Below, piece after piece: positions 9,451-16,938 of a DNA stretch of 64,000 bases. Source of the DNA: Anaeromyxobacter oryzae (lineage in GTDB: Bacteria; Myxococcota; Myxococcia; Myxococcales; Anaeromyxobacteraceae); NCBI RefSeq assembly GCF_023169945.1, contig NZ_AP025591.1, positions 2,502,501 through 2,566,500 of the forward strand, given 5' to 3'. A model generated the notes under the pieces. It had not been told where the DNA came from. It saw nothing but the letters and a program-made list of their open reading frames with translations, and made no database searches. The number at the start of each line of letters is the position of its first letter. Position 1 is the first letter of the stretch. The translations under genes and the position numbers were made by a program.

Positions 9451-9773
9451 GCCGCCTCCGCGCGCGGGTCTTATCAGCTCCCGGCGCGCGGCGCAGCGCG
9501 TTGCCCGTGCGGCGCGCCGATCCGGGAAGGATCGCTGCGCTGTCATCGGCTCACCGGTCACGGCATGGCCGGACGCGCCCGCGGCGACACTCGCCAGCGG
9601 AGCGATGGGTCGGCGTCGACGCGACACCCGCCGCCGCGGCACGCCCCCCCGACAGCGCCGCCACGCGGGACCCGCCCGATCGGGGCACGAGAACCGCTCG
9701 GCGCGGGCAGGCTGGCGTCCGCCCGCCACGGCGCGACGCGGCGAAGCGCGGGCGCGATGTTCAAGTTGCCTTC
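9451..9773. other. Intergenic region, no supported gene
   Basis: Divergent spacer between dmeF and the response regulator. Frames here lack homology or convincing starts. I see no strong promoter, repeat or RNA element. Confidence 0.5.
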
Positions 9774-10139
9774 ATGGTGCGGTTGCTCGTCGTCGACGAC
9801 GAGGAGGACATCCGCGAGGCGGTGGCGGAGGTCCTCCATCGGGAGGGGTTCGTGGTGGAGACCGCCCGCGACGGCGAGCAGGCGCTCGAGAAGGCGACGG
9901 CAGCCCGCGTGTACTCCGCGATCCTCCTCGACCTCATGATGCCGCGCATGGATGGCTGGCAGTTCCGGGAGCGGCAGCGCGCGGACCCAACGATCGCGGG
10001 GATCCCGGTCATCATCGTGTCGGCGACGGTGCCCGACCGCATCGACGCCGACGCGGTGCTCCCGAAGCCCTTCGACGCCGAGGACCTCGTGCGGACCGTG
10101 CGGTCCGTAGTGGCGGCACGAGCGGCGCCCGTCGCGTAG
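9774..10139 (+). CDS. Single-domain response regulator
   Basis: A 121-residue receiver domain with nothing attached. The acidic pocket (VVDDEED at residues 7-13), the phospho-acceptor Asp53 in LLDLMMPRMD, and the switch Ser (IVSA) and Lys (LPKPFD) are all present, so it should be phosphorylatable. Output is likely by protein-protein contact, as in CheY-like or relay proteins. No kinase gene is adjacent; the nearest kinases are nearly 40 kb away. The start is the only Met giving a standard receiver fold; the ribosome site is weak. Confidence 0.85.
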   Translation: MVRLLVVDDEEDIREAVAEVLHREGFVVETARDGEQALEKATAARVYSAILLDLMMPRMDGWQFRERQRADPTIAGIPVIIVSATVPDRIDADAVLPKPFDAEDLVRTVRSVVAARAAPVA

Positions 10140-10330
10140 ACCGCGACGCCGCCCCGATCCGGCCCCACCGCACGAGGGGACCTCCGCGCGTGTGGAGCGT
10201 CGCCTCGAACGCGTCTTCTTGTCGCGAGGCGGTCGCCCCGCGTCCTGTTCCCACGTCCGCGGGTCTCTACTCGTGAACGGCGCGACCCTCCGGTCGCGTT
10301 CCGCACCGTCCCAGCAAACGGGGGAACACC

Positions 10331-12319
10331 ATGCAGCGACGGATCACGGGCGCGTCGCGCGCCGCCCTCGTCGTCCTGGCCGCGCTCTCGATCGCGGCCG
10401 GCAAGACCGACGAGAAGACCCACCGACTCCGCGTGCTCGCCACGACCGACGAGCACTCCCACCTGTTCGCGATCGCCCCGGAGGTGGACGACTTCCCGCT
10501 CCCCTCCACCGCGGGCATCGGCGCCCTGAAGGGCGGCGTCGCACGGCGTGCAACGGTCCTCGCGGCGGCGCGCGCCGATCGGAACGTCGACACGGTGACG
10601 CTCTCGAACGGCGACTTCAGCCAGGGCACGCTCGCATCCACCGCGTTCGCGGTCGCGAGCTTCGATCTCGTGATCATGAAGCTCCTCGGCTACGACGCGG
10701 TCGCGCTCGGCAACCACGAGTTCGATCTCGGGCCCTACGGGCTCGCGCTGTCGCTCCAGGCGGCCGCCGCGAACGGCGGGCGACCGCCGATCGTCGCCGC
10801 GAACCTCTTCTTCTCGGAGGGCGGCGCCGACGCCGCTCTCGCGGCGCTCACCGGCGGGATCGGCTCCGGAAAGCCCATCACCTCCGGAACCGTCGTCACG
10901 ACCTCGAGCGGCCTCAAGGTCGGCGTGGTCGGCGCGATCGGCCCTTCGGCCGCGTTCGACGCGACGCCGACCGCCGCGCCGGTGACGTTCACCGGAGGCG
11001 CAGACCCGCGCGACGTCCCCGCCGCCGTCGCCGCCATCGCCGGCGTGGTGCAGCCGGTCATCGACGCGCTCCGGAAGGACCAGGGCGTGGACGCCATCAT
11101 CCTCCTCGCCCATGCCGGCGCGAGCGGCTCCGCCACGCATCCGACCGAGGGCGATCTGCTCGTCGGGGCGCTCCGCGGCGTCGACCTGATGGTGGCGGGC
11201 CACAGCCACGCGCAGCCGGATCGCCTCCTCGTGGCGACGGACGCGGACGGTCGCGCCGTCCCGATCGTCCAGCCCGGGCCGTTCGGCAACGAGATCGCCC
11301 AGATCGAGCTCGTGATCCGTCCCGGCAAGCGGCCCGCGCTGGCGGACGACGGCGACGTCCCGCTGTACCTGCCGGTCGACGACCGCGTGGTGCCGACCGA
11401 GGATCCGGTCATCCGCGGAACGCTCGACGGCGTGATCGCGGCGATCGAGAACGGGTTCGTCGCCCCGACGCTGTCGCTGATCGAGGGCGCCCCCGTCGTC
11501 TTCGACCCGGCCCACGTCGGCGGCCTCTACTACCGCTCGCTCGGCCACACGACGTTCGACGTCCTCGGCGACAGCGTCGACGGTGAGACGAACGTCCTGA
11601 ACCTCGACACCGACGCGCTCCGCGCCGTCGCGAACGCGCTGGGCCAGCCCGCGCCCGTCGCCCTCCAGGCCGCCGGCGCCGTCTTCGGAGACATCGTGCG
11701 CGGCCGGACCGGCACGCTCGCGTTCGCGGACCTCTACCGCGTCCTACCGCTCGGCGTCGATCCCGCCGACGGCTCGCCCGGGTACCCGGTGGTGCGGCTC
11801 CACCTTCGCGCCGCGGACCTGTTCGGCGCGCTCGAGCAGACGCTCCAGTTCGCGCGGGTGAACAACGACTTCTATCTCTCGCCGTCCGGCCTCGCGGTCA
11901 CCTACGACGCCACGCGGCCGCCGTTCTCGCCGGCGTCACCCGGGTCCGGCTGGATCACGCATCTCGCCCTCGTGGATGCCGCGAGCGAGACCGTGCTGTT
12001 CGACGCTGACGGCGGCTGGCGAGTGAACCCCTTCACCACGCTCGTCCCGATCGTCACGACCTACCAGGTCGCCGCGTTCGCGTCGTCCTTCGGGATCGTG
12101 CCGCGGGACGCGAACGGCGACCCCGTCTCGCTCTCGAGCGCGGTCCTTCGCTGGCCGGTCGCGGGTGCGCCCGCCGTGAAGGACCACCAGGCGTTCGCGC
12201 GATACGTTCGCACCCGCTGTCTCCAGAACGGCGGCGAGCTGCCGTCGGAGTACGACGCGGCGATGCCGCAGGGGGCCGTCCCGCGCCGCGTCCTCTGCAC
12301 CGGCACCGCCTGTCCGTAG
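10331..12319 (+). CDS. Exported 5'-nucleotidase / cyclic phosphodiesterase family protein
   Basis: A 662-residue secreted metallophosphatase. An N-terminal signal segment (about residues 1-24) is followed by the calcineurin-like domain with two-metal ligands: TTDEHSH (Asp40, His42), SNGDFSQG (Asp95), GNHEFD (Asn128, His129) and GHSHAQP further on. The C-terminal half corresponds to the nucleotide-binding 5'-nucleotidase domain. UshA and CpdB relatives release nucleosides and phosphate from external nucleotides in the periplasm. Asp and Glu metal ligands appear intact; substrate preference cannot be told. Single-gene unit ending in a hairpin. Confidence 0.88.
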   Translation: MQRRITGASRAALVVLAALSIAAGKTDEKTHRLRVLATTDEHSHLFAIAPEVDDFPLPSTAGIGALKGGVARRATVLAAARADRNVDTVTLSNGDFSQGTLASTAFAVASFDLVIMKLLGYDAVALGNHEFDLGPYGLALSLQAAAANGGRPPIVAANLFFSEGGADAALAALTGGIGSGKPITSGTVVTTSSGLKVGVVGAIGPSAAFDATPTAAPVTFTGGADPRDVPAAVAAIAGVVQPVIDALRKDQGVDAIILLAHAGASGSATHPTEGDLLVGALRGVDLMVAGHSHAQPDRLLVATDADGRAVPIVQPGPFGNEIAQIELVIRPGKRPALADDGDVPLYLPVDDRVVPTEDPVIRGTLDGVIAAIENGFVAPTLSLIEGAPVVFDPAHVGGLYYRSLGHTTFDVLGDSVDGETNVLNLDTDALRAVANALGQPAPVALQAAGAVFGDIVRGRTGTLAFADLYRVLPLGVDPADGSPGYPVVRLHLRAADLFGALEQTLQFARVNNDFYLSPSGLAVTYDATRPPFSPASPGSGWITHLALVDAASETVLFDADGGWRVNPFTTLVPIVTTYQVAAFASSFGIVPRDANGDPVSLSSAVLRWPVAGAPAVKDHQAFARYVRTRCLQNGGELPSEYDAAMPQGAVPRRVLCTGTACP

Positions 12320-12329
12320 GAACGTCCGC

Positions 12330-12370
12330 GGAGGGCGCCGCCGCGATGCGTCGCGCGGCCGGCGCCCTCC
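12330..12370 (+). terminator. Hairpin after 5'-nucleotidase gene
   Basis: A perfect 10-bp stem (12330-12339 with 12361-12370) with a second GC stem inside the loop, starting 11 nt after the stop codon. No U-run. The rest of the 312-bp gap to 12631 shows nothing else that I recognise. Confidence 0.55.
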
Positions 12371-12631
12371 CGCCCGCCTCCCCTCCACCGCGCGTCGACC
12401 GCTCCGGGCGTGCGGCTCGCGACGCCCGGACCGATCAAGGCGGTGAGGCGCCCCATCCCCGCGAAAGCGTGCGGCCCCGCGGCATCGCTCGACGTGGCGA
12501 TCAAGCCGGCCGCTCACGGTTCGTGAAGCCTACCCGGACCCCCTCGACGGGCGTCCCATCTCGGGGGCCCGTTGACGCGGGCACGCGCGAGGTGCGTAGT
12601 CTCGCTCGACCCGCTTCGAGGGAGGCGCCCC

Positions 12632-12748
12632 ATGGCCCAGCCGCACACGCTGCCCCGGAACCGGTTCGTCGAGTTCGCGCTCCCCATCGCCGTCGCGCTC
12701 CTCATCGGCGCGAGCCTCGTGCTGCTGCTCGGCGCGTTCGGCGCGTGA
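12632..12748 (+). CDS. Small single-span membrane protein (38 aa)
   Basis: A very short gene: residues 1-13 are polar and basic, residues 14-38 a single hydrophobic helix (FALPIAVALLIGASLVLLLG). The ATG at 12632 is preceded at ideal distance by GAGGGAGG (12618-12625), the main reason to believe it. It lies 54 bp ahead of a second membrane protein gene and may be cotranscribed. Family and role unknown; short helices of this kind often bind larger membrane complexes. Confidence 0.55.
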   Translation: MAQPHTLPRNRFVEFALPIAVALLIGASLVLLLGAFGA

Positions 12749-12802
12749 CGACCGGCCGCGCGGCCCGGGCGCTCACCGCCGCGTCGCGCGAGGAGACCCG
12801 AC

Positions 12803-13123
12803 ATGCGGCACGCTCCGCGTCCCGCGCTCCACGCGGTGCCGGCCGGCGCGCGCGATTCCGTCCCGGCGCGCGCGACCGCGCTCGCCCTCGCCGCCCGCGT
12901 CCTCGGCCGGGTCGCGCTCGTCTTCGCGATCGTCCTGGGCGCGATGGTCGCGCTCGCGCTCACGCTGCTGCTGCTCACGATCGCGTCGCCACTCGCGGCG
13001 GTGCTCCTCGCCTGGATCGTCTTCCGCACGGAGCGCGACGCCCGGTCGACCCTCGCGCGCCTTCGCGCGCGGTGGGGCCGCGCGGCCCAGGTGATCGCCG
13101 GCGGCGTCGCCACCGGCCGCTGA
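12803..13123 (+). CDS. Small membrane protein, function unknown
   Basis: A 106-residue protein with a basic N-terminal tail, about two hydrophobic segments between residues 37 and 72 (ALVFAIVLGAMVALALTLLL, then ASPLAAVLLAWIVF), and a charged C-terminal tail. A GAGGAG ribosome site sits ahead of the ATG. I do not recognise a family. Probably an operon with the 38-aa membrane protein just upstream. Confidence 0.65.
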   Translation: MRHAPRPALHAVPAGARDSVPARATALALAARVLGRVALVFAIVLGAMVALALTLLLLTIASPLAAVLLAWIVFRTERDARSTLARLRARWGRAAQVIAGGVATGR

Positions 13124-13382
13124 GGACGACGCCCGCGGGCCGGTCCTCCCGGGGCACCCGTCGCGCGGGGTGCTCACGACTTCATCACCGTTGGAGATCT
13201 CGTCGATCCGGGCGCTCCGCGCGCTTTTCCTGCGGCGGGCCTCGGGATCTCGCGCGCGGTCCCGATCCGCACCGTCGAGGAACTCGCCGGCGCGCGCGCG
13301 AGGAGGCGAGGCGCCATTCGGCCGCGCCGCGCATCCGCTGGACCTGACGTGGCTTCCCGCCTCCGCGCCCGCGCCTCGACGC

Positions 13383-13398
13383 TGGCCCCCCGCTTGCG
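13383..13398 (+). promoter_or_regulatory. Possible sigma-54 (-24/-12) promoter ahead of solo hybB-like gene
   Basis: TGGCCCCCCGCTTGCG has the invariant GG and GC elements at the correct 10-nt spacing and matches 9 of the 12 defined consensus positions (TGGCACG-N4-TTGCW). It lies about 95 nt upstream of the ATG at 13492. The surrounding 368-bp gap (13124-13491) otherwise holds only a weak hairpin near 13154-13173 and no supported gene. Confidence 0.35.
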
Positions 13399-13491
13399 AG
13401 GTGAGGGATCGGGCGCCGCTTCCTGGGCTCGCCGGCTTCGACTCTCCATCGGCGGCCGCCGCCGCTCCCGTCGGAGCGGGGGAGGTGAATC

Positions 13492-14703
13492 ATGACGCAG
13501 ACCTCGGAGAGGCCGCTCGGCGGGACCATGCTCACCCGCGGCGGCAAGTTCGTCCTCTTCCTCGCCGCGCTCGGCTTCGCGTTCGTCGCCGTGCGGCTCG
13601 TCACCGGCCTCGGCGCCGTCACCGCGCTGAACGACGGCTACCCCTGGGGCCTCTGGAAACCCCTCAACGTGGTGACCTTCACCGGCGTGGGCGCCGGCGC
13701 GCTCGGGCTCGCCCTCGTCACCTACGTCGCGAACCGCGGCCGCCATCACCCGCTCGTCCGGTCCGCGGTCCTCACCGGCGCCATCGCGTACACGCTCGCC
13801 GGCTTCTCGGTCCTCGTCGATCTCGGGCGGTGGTGGACGGTCTGGGCGCTCTTCGTCCCGCCGTGGTGGAACCTCTCGAGCGTGCTCCTCGAGGTCGCGC
13901 TCTGCGTGATGGCGTACTGCGCGGTGCTCTGGATCGAGGTCGTGCCCGCGCTCCTCGAGCGGTGGCAGGCGCGGCCCGCCGGCGCGCTCCGCCGGATCGC
14001 CGACCGGGCGCTGCCCTTCTTCCGCGCGGCGTTCCCGTTCGTGGTGGCGCTCGCGATCGTCCTGCCCTTCATGCACCAGTCGTCGCTCGGGTCGCTGTTC
14101 CTCGCCACGCCGACGAAGCTCCACCCGCTCTGGTACTCGGGCTGGCTCCCCGCGCTCTTCCTCGACTCGTGCCTGGTGATGGGCTTCGGCGCGGTGATCG
14201 TCGTCGACACGCTCACGCACCTCGCGTACCGGCGGACGCGCGACACGCGGCTCCTCGCGACGCTGTCGGTCGTCCTGGCAGCGCTCGCGCTCGTCTTCGT
14301 GGCGCTCCGGCTCGCCGACGTCGCCGCCTCGGGCGCGATCGTCAGCGTGCGCGGCTGGCGCGGCGTGCTCTTCCTCGTGGAGATGGGCCTCTTCGCGTAC
14401 CCGGCGATCCGGCTCCTCGGCCGGCGCTACCGGGAGGACGAGGGCCGGCTGTTCTGGGCGGCCGAGCTCGCGGTGCTGGGCGGCGCGCTCTACCGGTTCG
14501 ACACGTACCTCGCCGCCTTCACGCCCGGCGCGGGCTGGACCTACTTCCCGTCGGTGGGCGAGCTGCTCTTCTCGGTGGGGCTCGGCGCGGCGGGCGTGGC
14601 GATGTACGTGGCCGTGGCGCGGGCGCTGCCGATCCTGAGCGGCGTCCGCGGCGCGCCGATCACGGCGCCGCCGCCAGGATCCGCGGTGCGCGTCTCGGCC
14701 TGA
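13492..14703 (+). CDS. HybB/NrfD-family integral membrane quinone-reactive subunit (solo paralogue)
   Basis: A 403-residue polytopic protein with about ten membrane segments and the HybB hallmark GLGAVTALNDGYPWGLW near residue 38, plus MHQSSLGSLFLATP in the middle. HybB-type subunits pass electrons between periplasmic Fe-S proteins and the quinone pool. It is clearly a paralogue of the hybB inside the operon downstream (same motif order, near-identical length), but it is separated from that operon by its own terminators and has a good ribosome site (GGGAGGTG). Which Fe-S partner it serves is not evident; it may be an alternative membrane anchor for the hydrogenase. Confidence 0.88.
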   Translation: MTQTSERPLGGTMLTRGGKFVLFLAALGFAFVAVRLVTGLGAVTALNDGYPWGLWKPLNVVTFTGVGAGALGLALVTYVANRGRHHPLVRSAVLTGAIAYTLAGFSVLVDLGRWWTVWALFVPPWWNLSSVLLEVALCVMAYCAVLWIEVVPALLERWQARPAGALRRIADRALPFFRAAFPFVVALAIVLPFMHQSSLGSLFLATPTKLHPLWYSGWLPALFLDSCLVMGFGAVIVVDTLTHLAYRRTRDTRLLATLSVVLAALALVFVALRLADVAASGAIVSVRGWRGVLFLVEMGLFAYPAIRLLGRRYREDEGRLFWAAELAVLGGALYRFDTYLAAFTPGAGWTYFPSVGELLFSVGLGAAGVAMYVAVARALPILSGVRGAPITAPPPGSAVRVSA

Positions 14704-14728
14704 AGGCGCCGGCAGCTCGCCGGCGCCT
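14704..14728 (+). terminator. Hairpin directly after solo hybB-like gene
   Basis: A perfect 10-bp stem (14704-14713 with 14719-14728, 5-nt loop) beginning at the base after the stop codon. No U-run; it may protect the 3' end or pause transcription ahead of the better terminator at 14763. Confidence 0.5.
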
Positions 14729-14762
14729 GCGGAGGACCTCGCGCGATCGAGCGAGGAAAAGG

Positions 14763-14803
14763 ACCCCGGACCGGCATCGCCCGTCCGGGGTACCCCCATT
14801 TTT
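14763..14803 (+). terminator. Intrinsic terminator with T-run
   Basis: A 9-bp perfect stem (14763-14771 with 14783-14791) followed a few bases later by TTTTT at 14799-14803, the best U-run-bearing terminator in the window. It isolates the solo hybB-like gene from the hydrogenase operon. Confidence 0.7.
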
Positions 14804-14836
14804 GCGCATCAGGCAATCCGCTGAAACAACAGAGGA

Positions 14837-14864
14837 ACGCAATCATTGCACGCGTAGATTGCGT
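14837..14864. promoter_or_regulatory. Inverted repeat upstream of hydrogenase operon
   Basis: ACGCAATC (14837-14844) and GATTGCGT (14857-14864) form a perfect 8-bp inverted repeat with a 12-nt spacer, in a stretch noticeably less GC-rich than the surroundings. It sits directly upstream of the FNR-type palindrome. It could be a second regulator site or part of an extended control region. Confidence 0.4.
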
Positions 14865-14867
14865 CGG

Positions 14868-14881
14868 TTGACGCGCGTCAA
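14868..14881. promoter_or_regulatory. Perfect FNR/CRP-type palindrome upstream of hybO
   Basis: TTGACGCGCGTCAA is a perfect 14-bp palindrome of the FNR/CRP-family form TTGA(C/T)-N4-(G/A)TCAA. A candidate -10 element (GACAAT at 14906-14911) would place the transcription start near 14917, with the site centred about 42 bases upstream, the usual class II activator position. This suggests oxygen- or redox-dependent activation of the hydrogenase operon; the regulator itself is not in the window. Confidence 0.55.
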
Positions 14882-14959
14882 TGAAGTCACCGAAGGCCCC
14901 GGAGCGACAATCCCGCACACTCGACGCGGGGATCCTGCACCCGCGAAAGAGGAGGCGCG

Positions 14960-16066
14960 ATGCCCTGCCCGGCAGCGGATCCCTCCGGCGTCTCACGACG
15001 CGGCTTCCTCAAGGTCTGCACGACCGCCGCCGCGGCGGTCGGCCTGCCGGCCTGGGCCGGCGAGCGCATGGCCGAGAACGTGGCGCGCGGCAAGAAGCCG
15101 TCGGTCATCTGGCTCCACTTCCAGGAGTGCACCGGATGCACCGAGTCGCTCCTGCGGACGAGCCACCCGGACGTCGGCGCGCTCGTGCTCGACCTCGTCT
15201 CGCTCGACTACCACGAGACGCTGTTCGCCGCGGCGGGCGCGCAGATCGAGGCCGCCCTCGAGCAGGCGATGTCGGCCGGGGACGGCAAGTACGTCTGCAT
15301 CATCGAGGGCGCGATCCCCGTCGCGGAGGACGGCGCCTACTGCCGGATCGGCGGCAAGACCGCCCTCGAGATCGTGCGCACGGTGGCCGGGCGCGCGGGC
15401 GCGGTGATCGCCATCGGCTCGTGCGCCTCGTGGGGCGGGATCCCCTCGGCCGCCCCGAACCCGACCGGCGCGCGCGGCGCGCCGGAGGTGCTCCCGGGGA
15501 AGACGGTCGTGACGCTCCCCGGCTGCCCGGCGAACCCCTACAACCTCCTCGGCACGGTGCTGCAGTACGCGACGTTCGGCACGCTCCCCGCGCTCGACGC
15601 GAAGGGCCGCCCGAAGCTCGCCTACGCGCGCGTCATCCACGAGGACTGCCCGCGCCGGCCGCACTTCGACGCCGGACGGTTCGCCCAGTCGTTCGGCGAC
15701 GAGGGCCACCGGCAGGGGTGGTGCCTCTACAAGCTCGGCTGCAAGGGGCCGCAGACGCACGCGAGCTGCGCCATCCAGCCGTTCTGCGAGGTCCCCGGCG
15801 CGTGGCCCATCGGCATCGGGCACCCGTGCGTCGGCTGCACCGAGCAGGAGATCGCGTTCAAGATCCCGCTCCACACCACGATCCCCATCGAGAGGCCGAC
15901 CGGGCCGATGGCCTATCCCGGCACCGCGCCCGCGCGCGGCGAGGTGAGCGCGGTCGCGGCCGGTGTCGCGGGCCTGGCCGTCGGCGCGCTGCTCGCCGGC
16001 GGCTTCGTCGCCTCCCGGCAGCTCTCCGCCCGCGCCGACGCCGAGCGGAAGGAGGACGCACCGTGA
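14960..16066 (+). CDS. hybO: [NiFe] hydrogenase small subunit (HybO-like)
   Basis: A 368-residue electron-transfer subunit. A Tat signal (SRRGFLK at residues 12-18) sends the folded complex to the periplasm, and a C-terminal hydrophobic helix (about 320-345) anchors it. Proximal cluster cysteines are seen in ECTGCTE (Cys57, Cys60), GSCASWGG and PGCPAN; distal and medial ligands in HEDCPRRPHF, GWCLYKLGCKG and GHPCVGCTE. The proximal motif is C-T-G-C, not the extra-cysteine form of oxygen-tolerant enzymes, so it should be a standard oxygen-sensitive uptake enzyme. Strong AAGAGGAGG ribosome site; its TGA overlaps the next start (GTGA). Confidence 0.95.
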   Translation: MPCPAADPSGVSRRGFLKVCTTAAAAVGLPAWAGERMAENVARGKKPSVIWLHFQECTGCTESLLRTSHPDVGALVLDLVSLDYHETLFAAAGAQIEAALEQAMSAGDGKYVCIIEGAIPVAEDGAYCRIGGKTALEIVRTVAGRAGAVIAIGSCASWGGIPSAAPNPTGARGAPEVLPGKTVVTLPGCPANPYNLLGTVLQYATFGTLPALDAKGRPKLAYARVIHEDCPRRPHFDAGRFAQSFGDEGHRQGWCLYKLGCKGPQTHASCAIQPFCEVPGAWPIGIGHPCVGCTEQEIAFKIPLHTTIPIERPTGPMAYPGTAPARGEVSAVAAGVAGLAVGALLAGGFVASRQLSARADAERKEDAP

Positions 16067-16938
16067 CGGCCGTGACCCGCCGGACGGCGCTCCGGACCGC
16101 CGCCGCCGGCGCGGCGCTCGCCGCGGCCCCCTCCGCCGCGGAGGCGCGGGGCCGGCCGGCGGCGGACGACGACCTCGGCCTCCTCTTCGACGGGACCCGC
16201 TGCGTCGGCTGTCGCGCCTGCACCGTGAAGTGCCGCGAGGCGAACGGGCGCGCGCCGGACGTGAAGGTCGTGGACGGCGTGGCGTACGACGCGCCGCTCG
16301 ATCTCGGCCCGCAGACGCTCACGGTCATCAAGCGCTGGACCGAGGGCGACCGCGAGGGCTTCGTGAAGGCGCAGTGCATGCACTGCGCCGACCCCGCCTG
16401 CGTCTCGGTGTGCATGTTGGGCGCGCTGCACAAGGAGCCGCGCGGCGTCGTCGGCTACGACGTCTCGCGGTGCGTCGGCTGCCGCTACTGCCAGGTGGCG
16501 TGTCCCTTCAACGTGCCGCGGTTCGAGTGGTCGTCGGCGACGCCGCGGATCACGAAGTGCGAGCTCTGCCGGCACCGCTACGCGGAAGGGAAGGGCGCGG
16601 CCTGCGCGGAGGCGTGCCCGCGCGACGCGGTCCGCTTCGGCCGCCGCGCCGACCTGCTCGCCGAGGCGCGGCGCCGGCTCGCCGCCGCGCCCGAGGCGTA
16701 CTACCAGAAGATCTACGGCGAGCGGGACGGCGGAGGCACGGGCGTCCTCGTCCTCTCGGCGGTGCCGTTCGAGACCCTCGGGCTCCCGCTCCTCGGCAAG
16801 GAGCCGGTCCCGGCGCTCGGCGAGCGGATCCAGCACGGCATCTACCAGGGCTTCGTCGCGCCGGTGGCGCTCTTCGGCGCGCTCGCGTTCGTCACGTGGC
16901 GGAACCGCGGCACGTCGCACGTGGAGGAGGAGCGATGA
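16063..16938 (+). CDS. hybA: Hydrogenase ferredoxin-like subunit HybA
   Basis: A 291-residue periplasmic iron-sulfur protein carrying electrons from the small subunit to HybB. Four [4Fe-4S] cysteine clusters are visible: CVGCRACTVKC, CMHCADPACVSVC, CVGCRYCQVACP and the pair CELC...CAEACP. A Tat-like N-terminus (TRRTALR, residues 5-11) and a C-terminal membrane helix (about 265-285) fit HybA. The GTG at 16063 was chosen because it overlaps the small-subunit stop and has a GGAAGGAGG ribosome site. The only longer in-frame starts lie far inside hybO. Confidence 0.94.
   Translation: MTAVTRRTALRTAAAGAALAAAPSAAEARGRPAADDDLGLLFDGTRCVGCRACTVKCREANGRAPDVKVVDGVAYDAPLDLGPQTLTVIKRWTEGDREGFVKAQCMHCADPACVSVCMLGALHKEPRGVVGYDVSRCVGCRYCQVACPFNVPRFEWSSATPRITKCELCRHRYAEGKGAACAEACPRDAVRFGRRADLLAEARRRLAAAPEAYYQKIYGERDGGGTGVLVLSAVPFETLGLPLLGKEPVPALGERIQHGIYQGFVAPVALFGALAFVTWRNRGTSHVEEER

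Noticed and set aside
3490..9939. A plus-strand frame of over 2100 codons across several genes
   Set aside because: It runs antisense or out of frame to the symporter, KimA, thioesterase, dehydrogenase and DmeF genes and has no recognisable domain; it is a GC artefact.
13174..13491. Minus-strand coding frames upstream of the solo hybB-like gene
   Set aside because: Arg/Pro-rich composition with no domain or ribosome site, overlapping the promoter region and, for the long one, the whole hybB-like gene.
14881..16062. Long N-terminal extension of HybA reaching back through hybO
   Set aside because: It is an alternative-frame shadow of hybO. The GTG at 16063 has a ribosome site, overlaps the hybO stop and begins the Tat signal.
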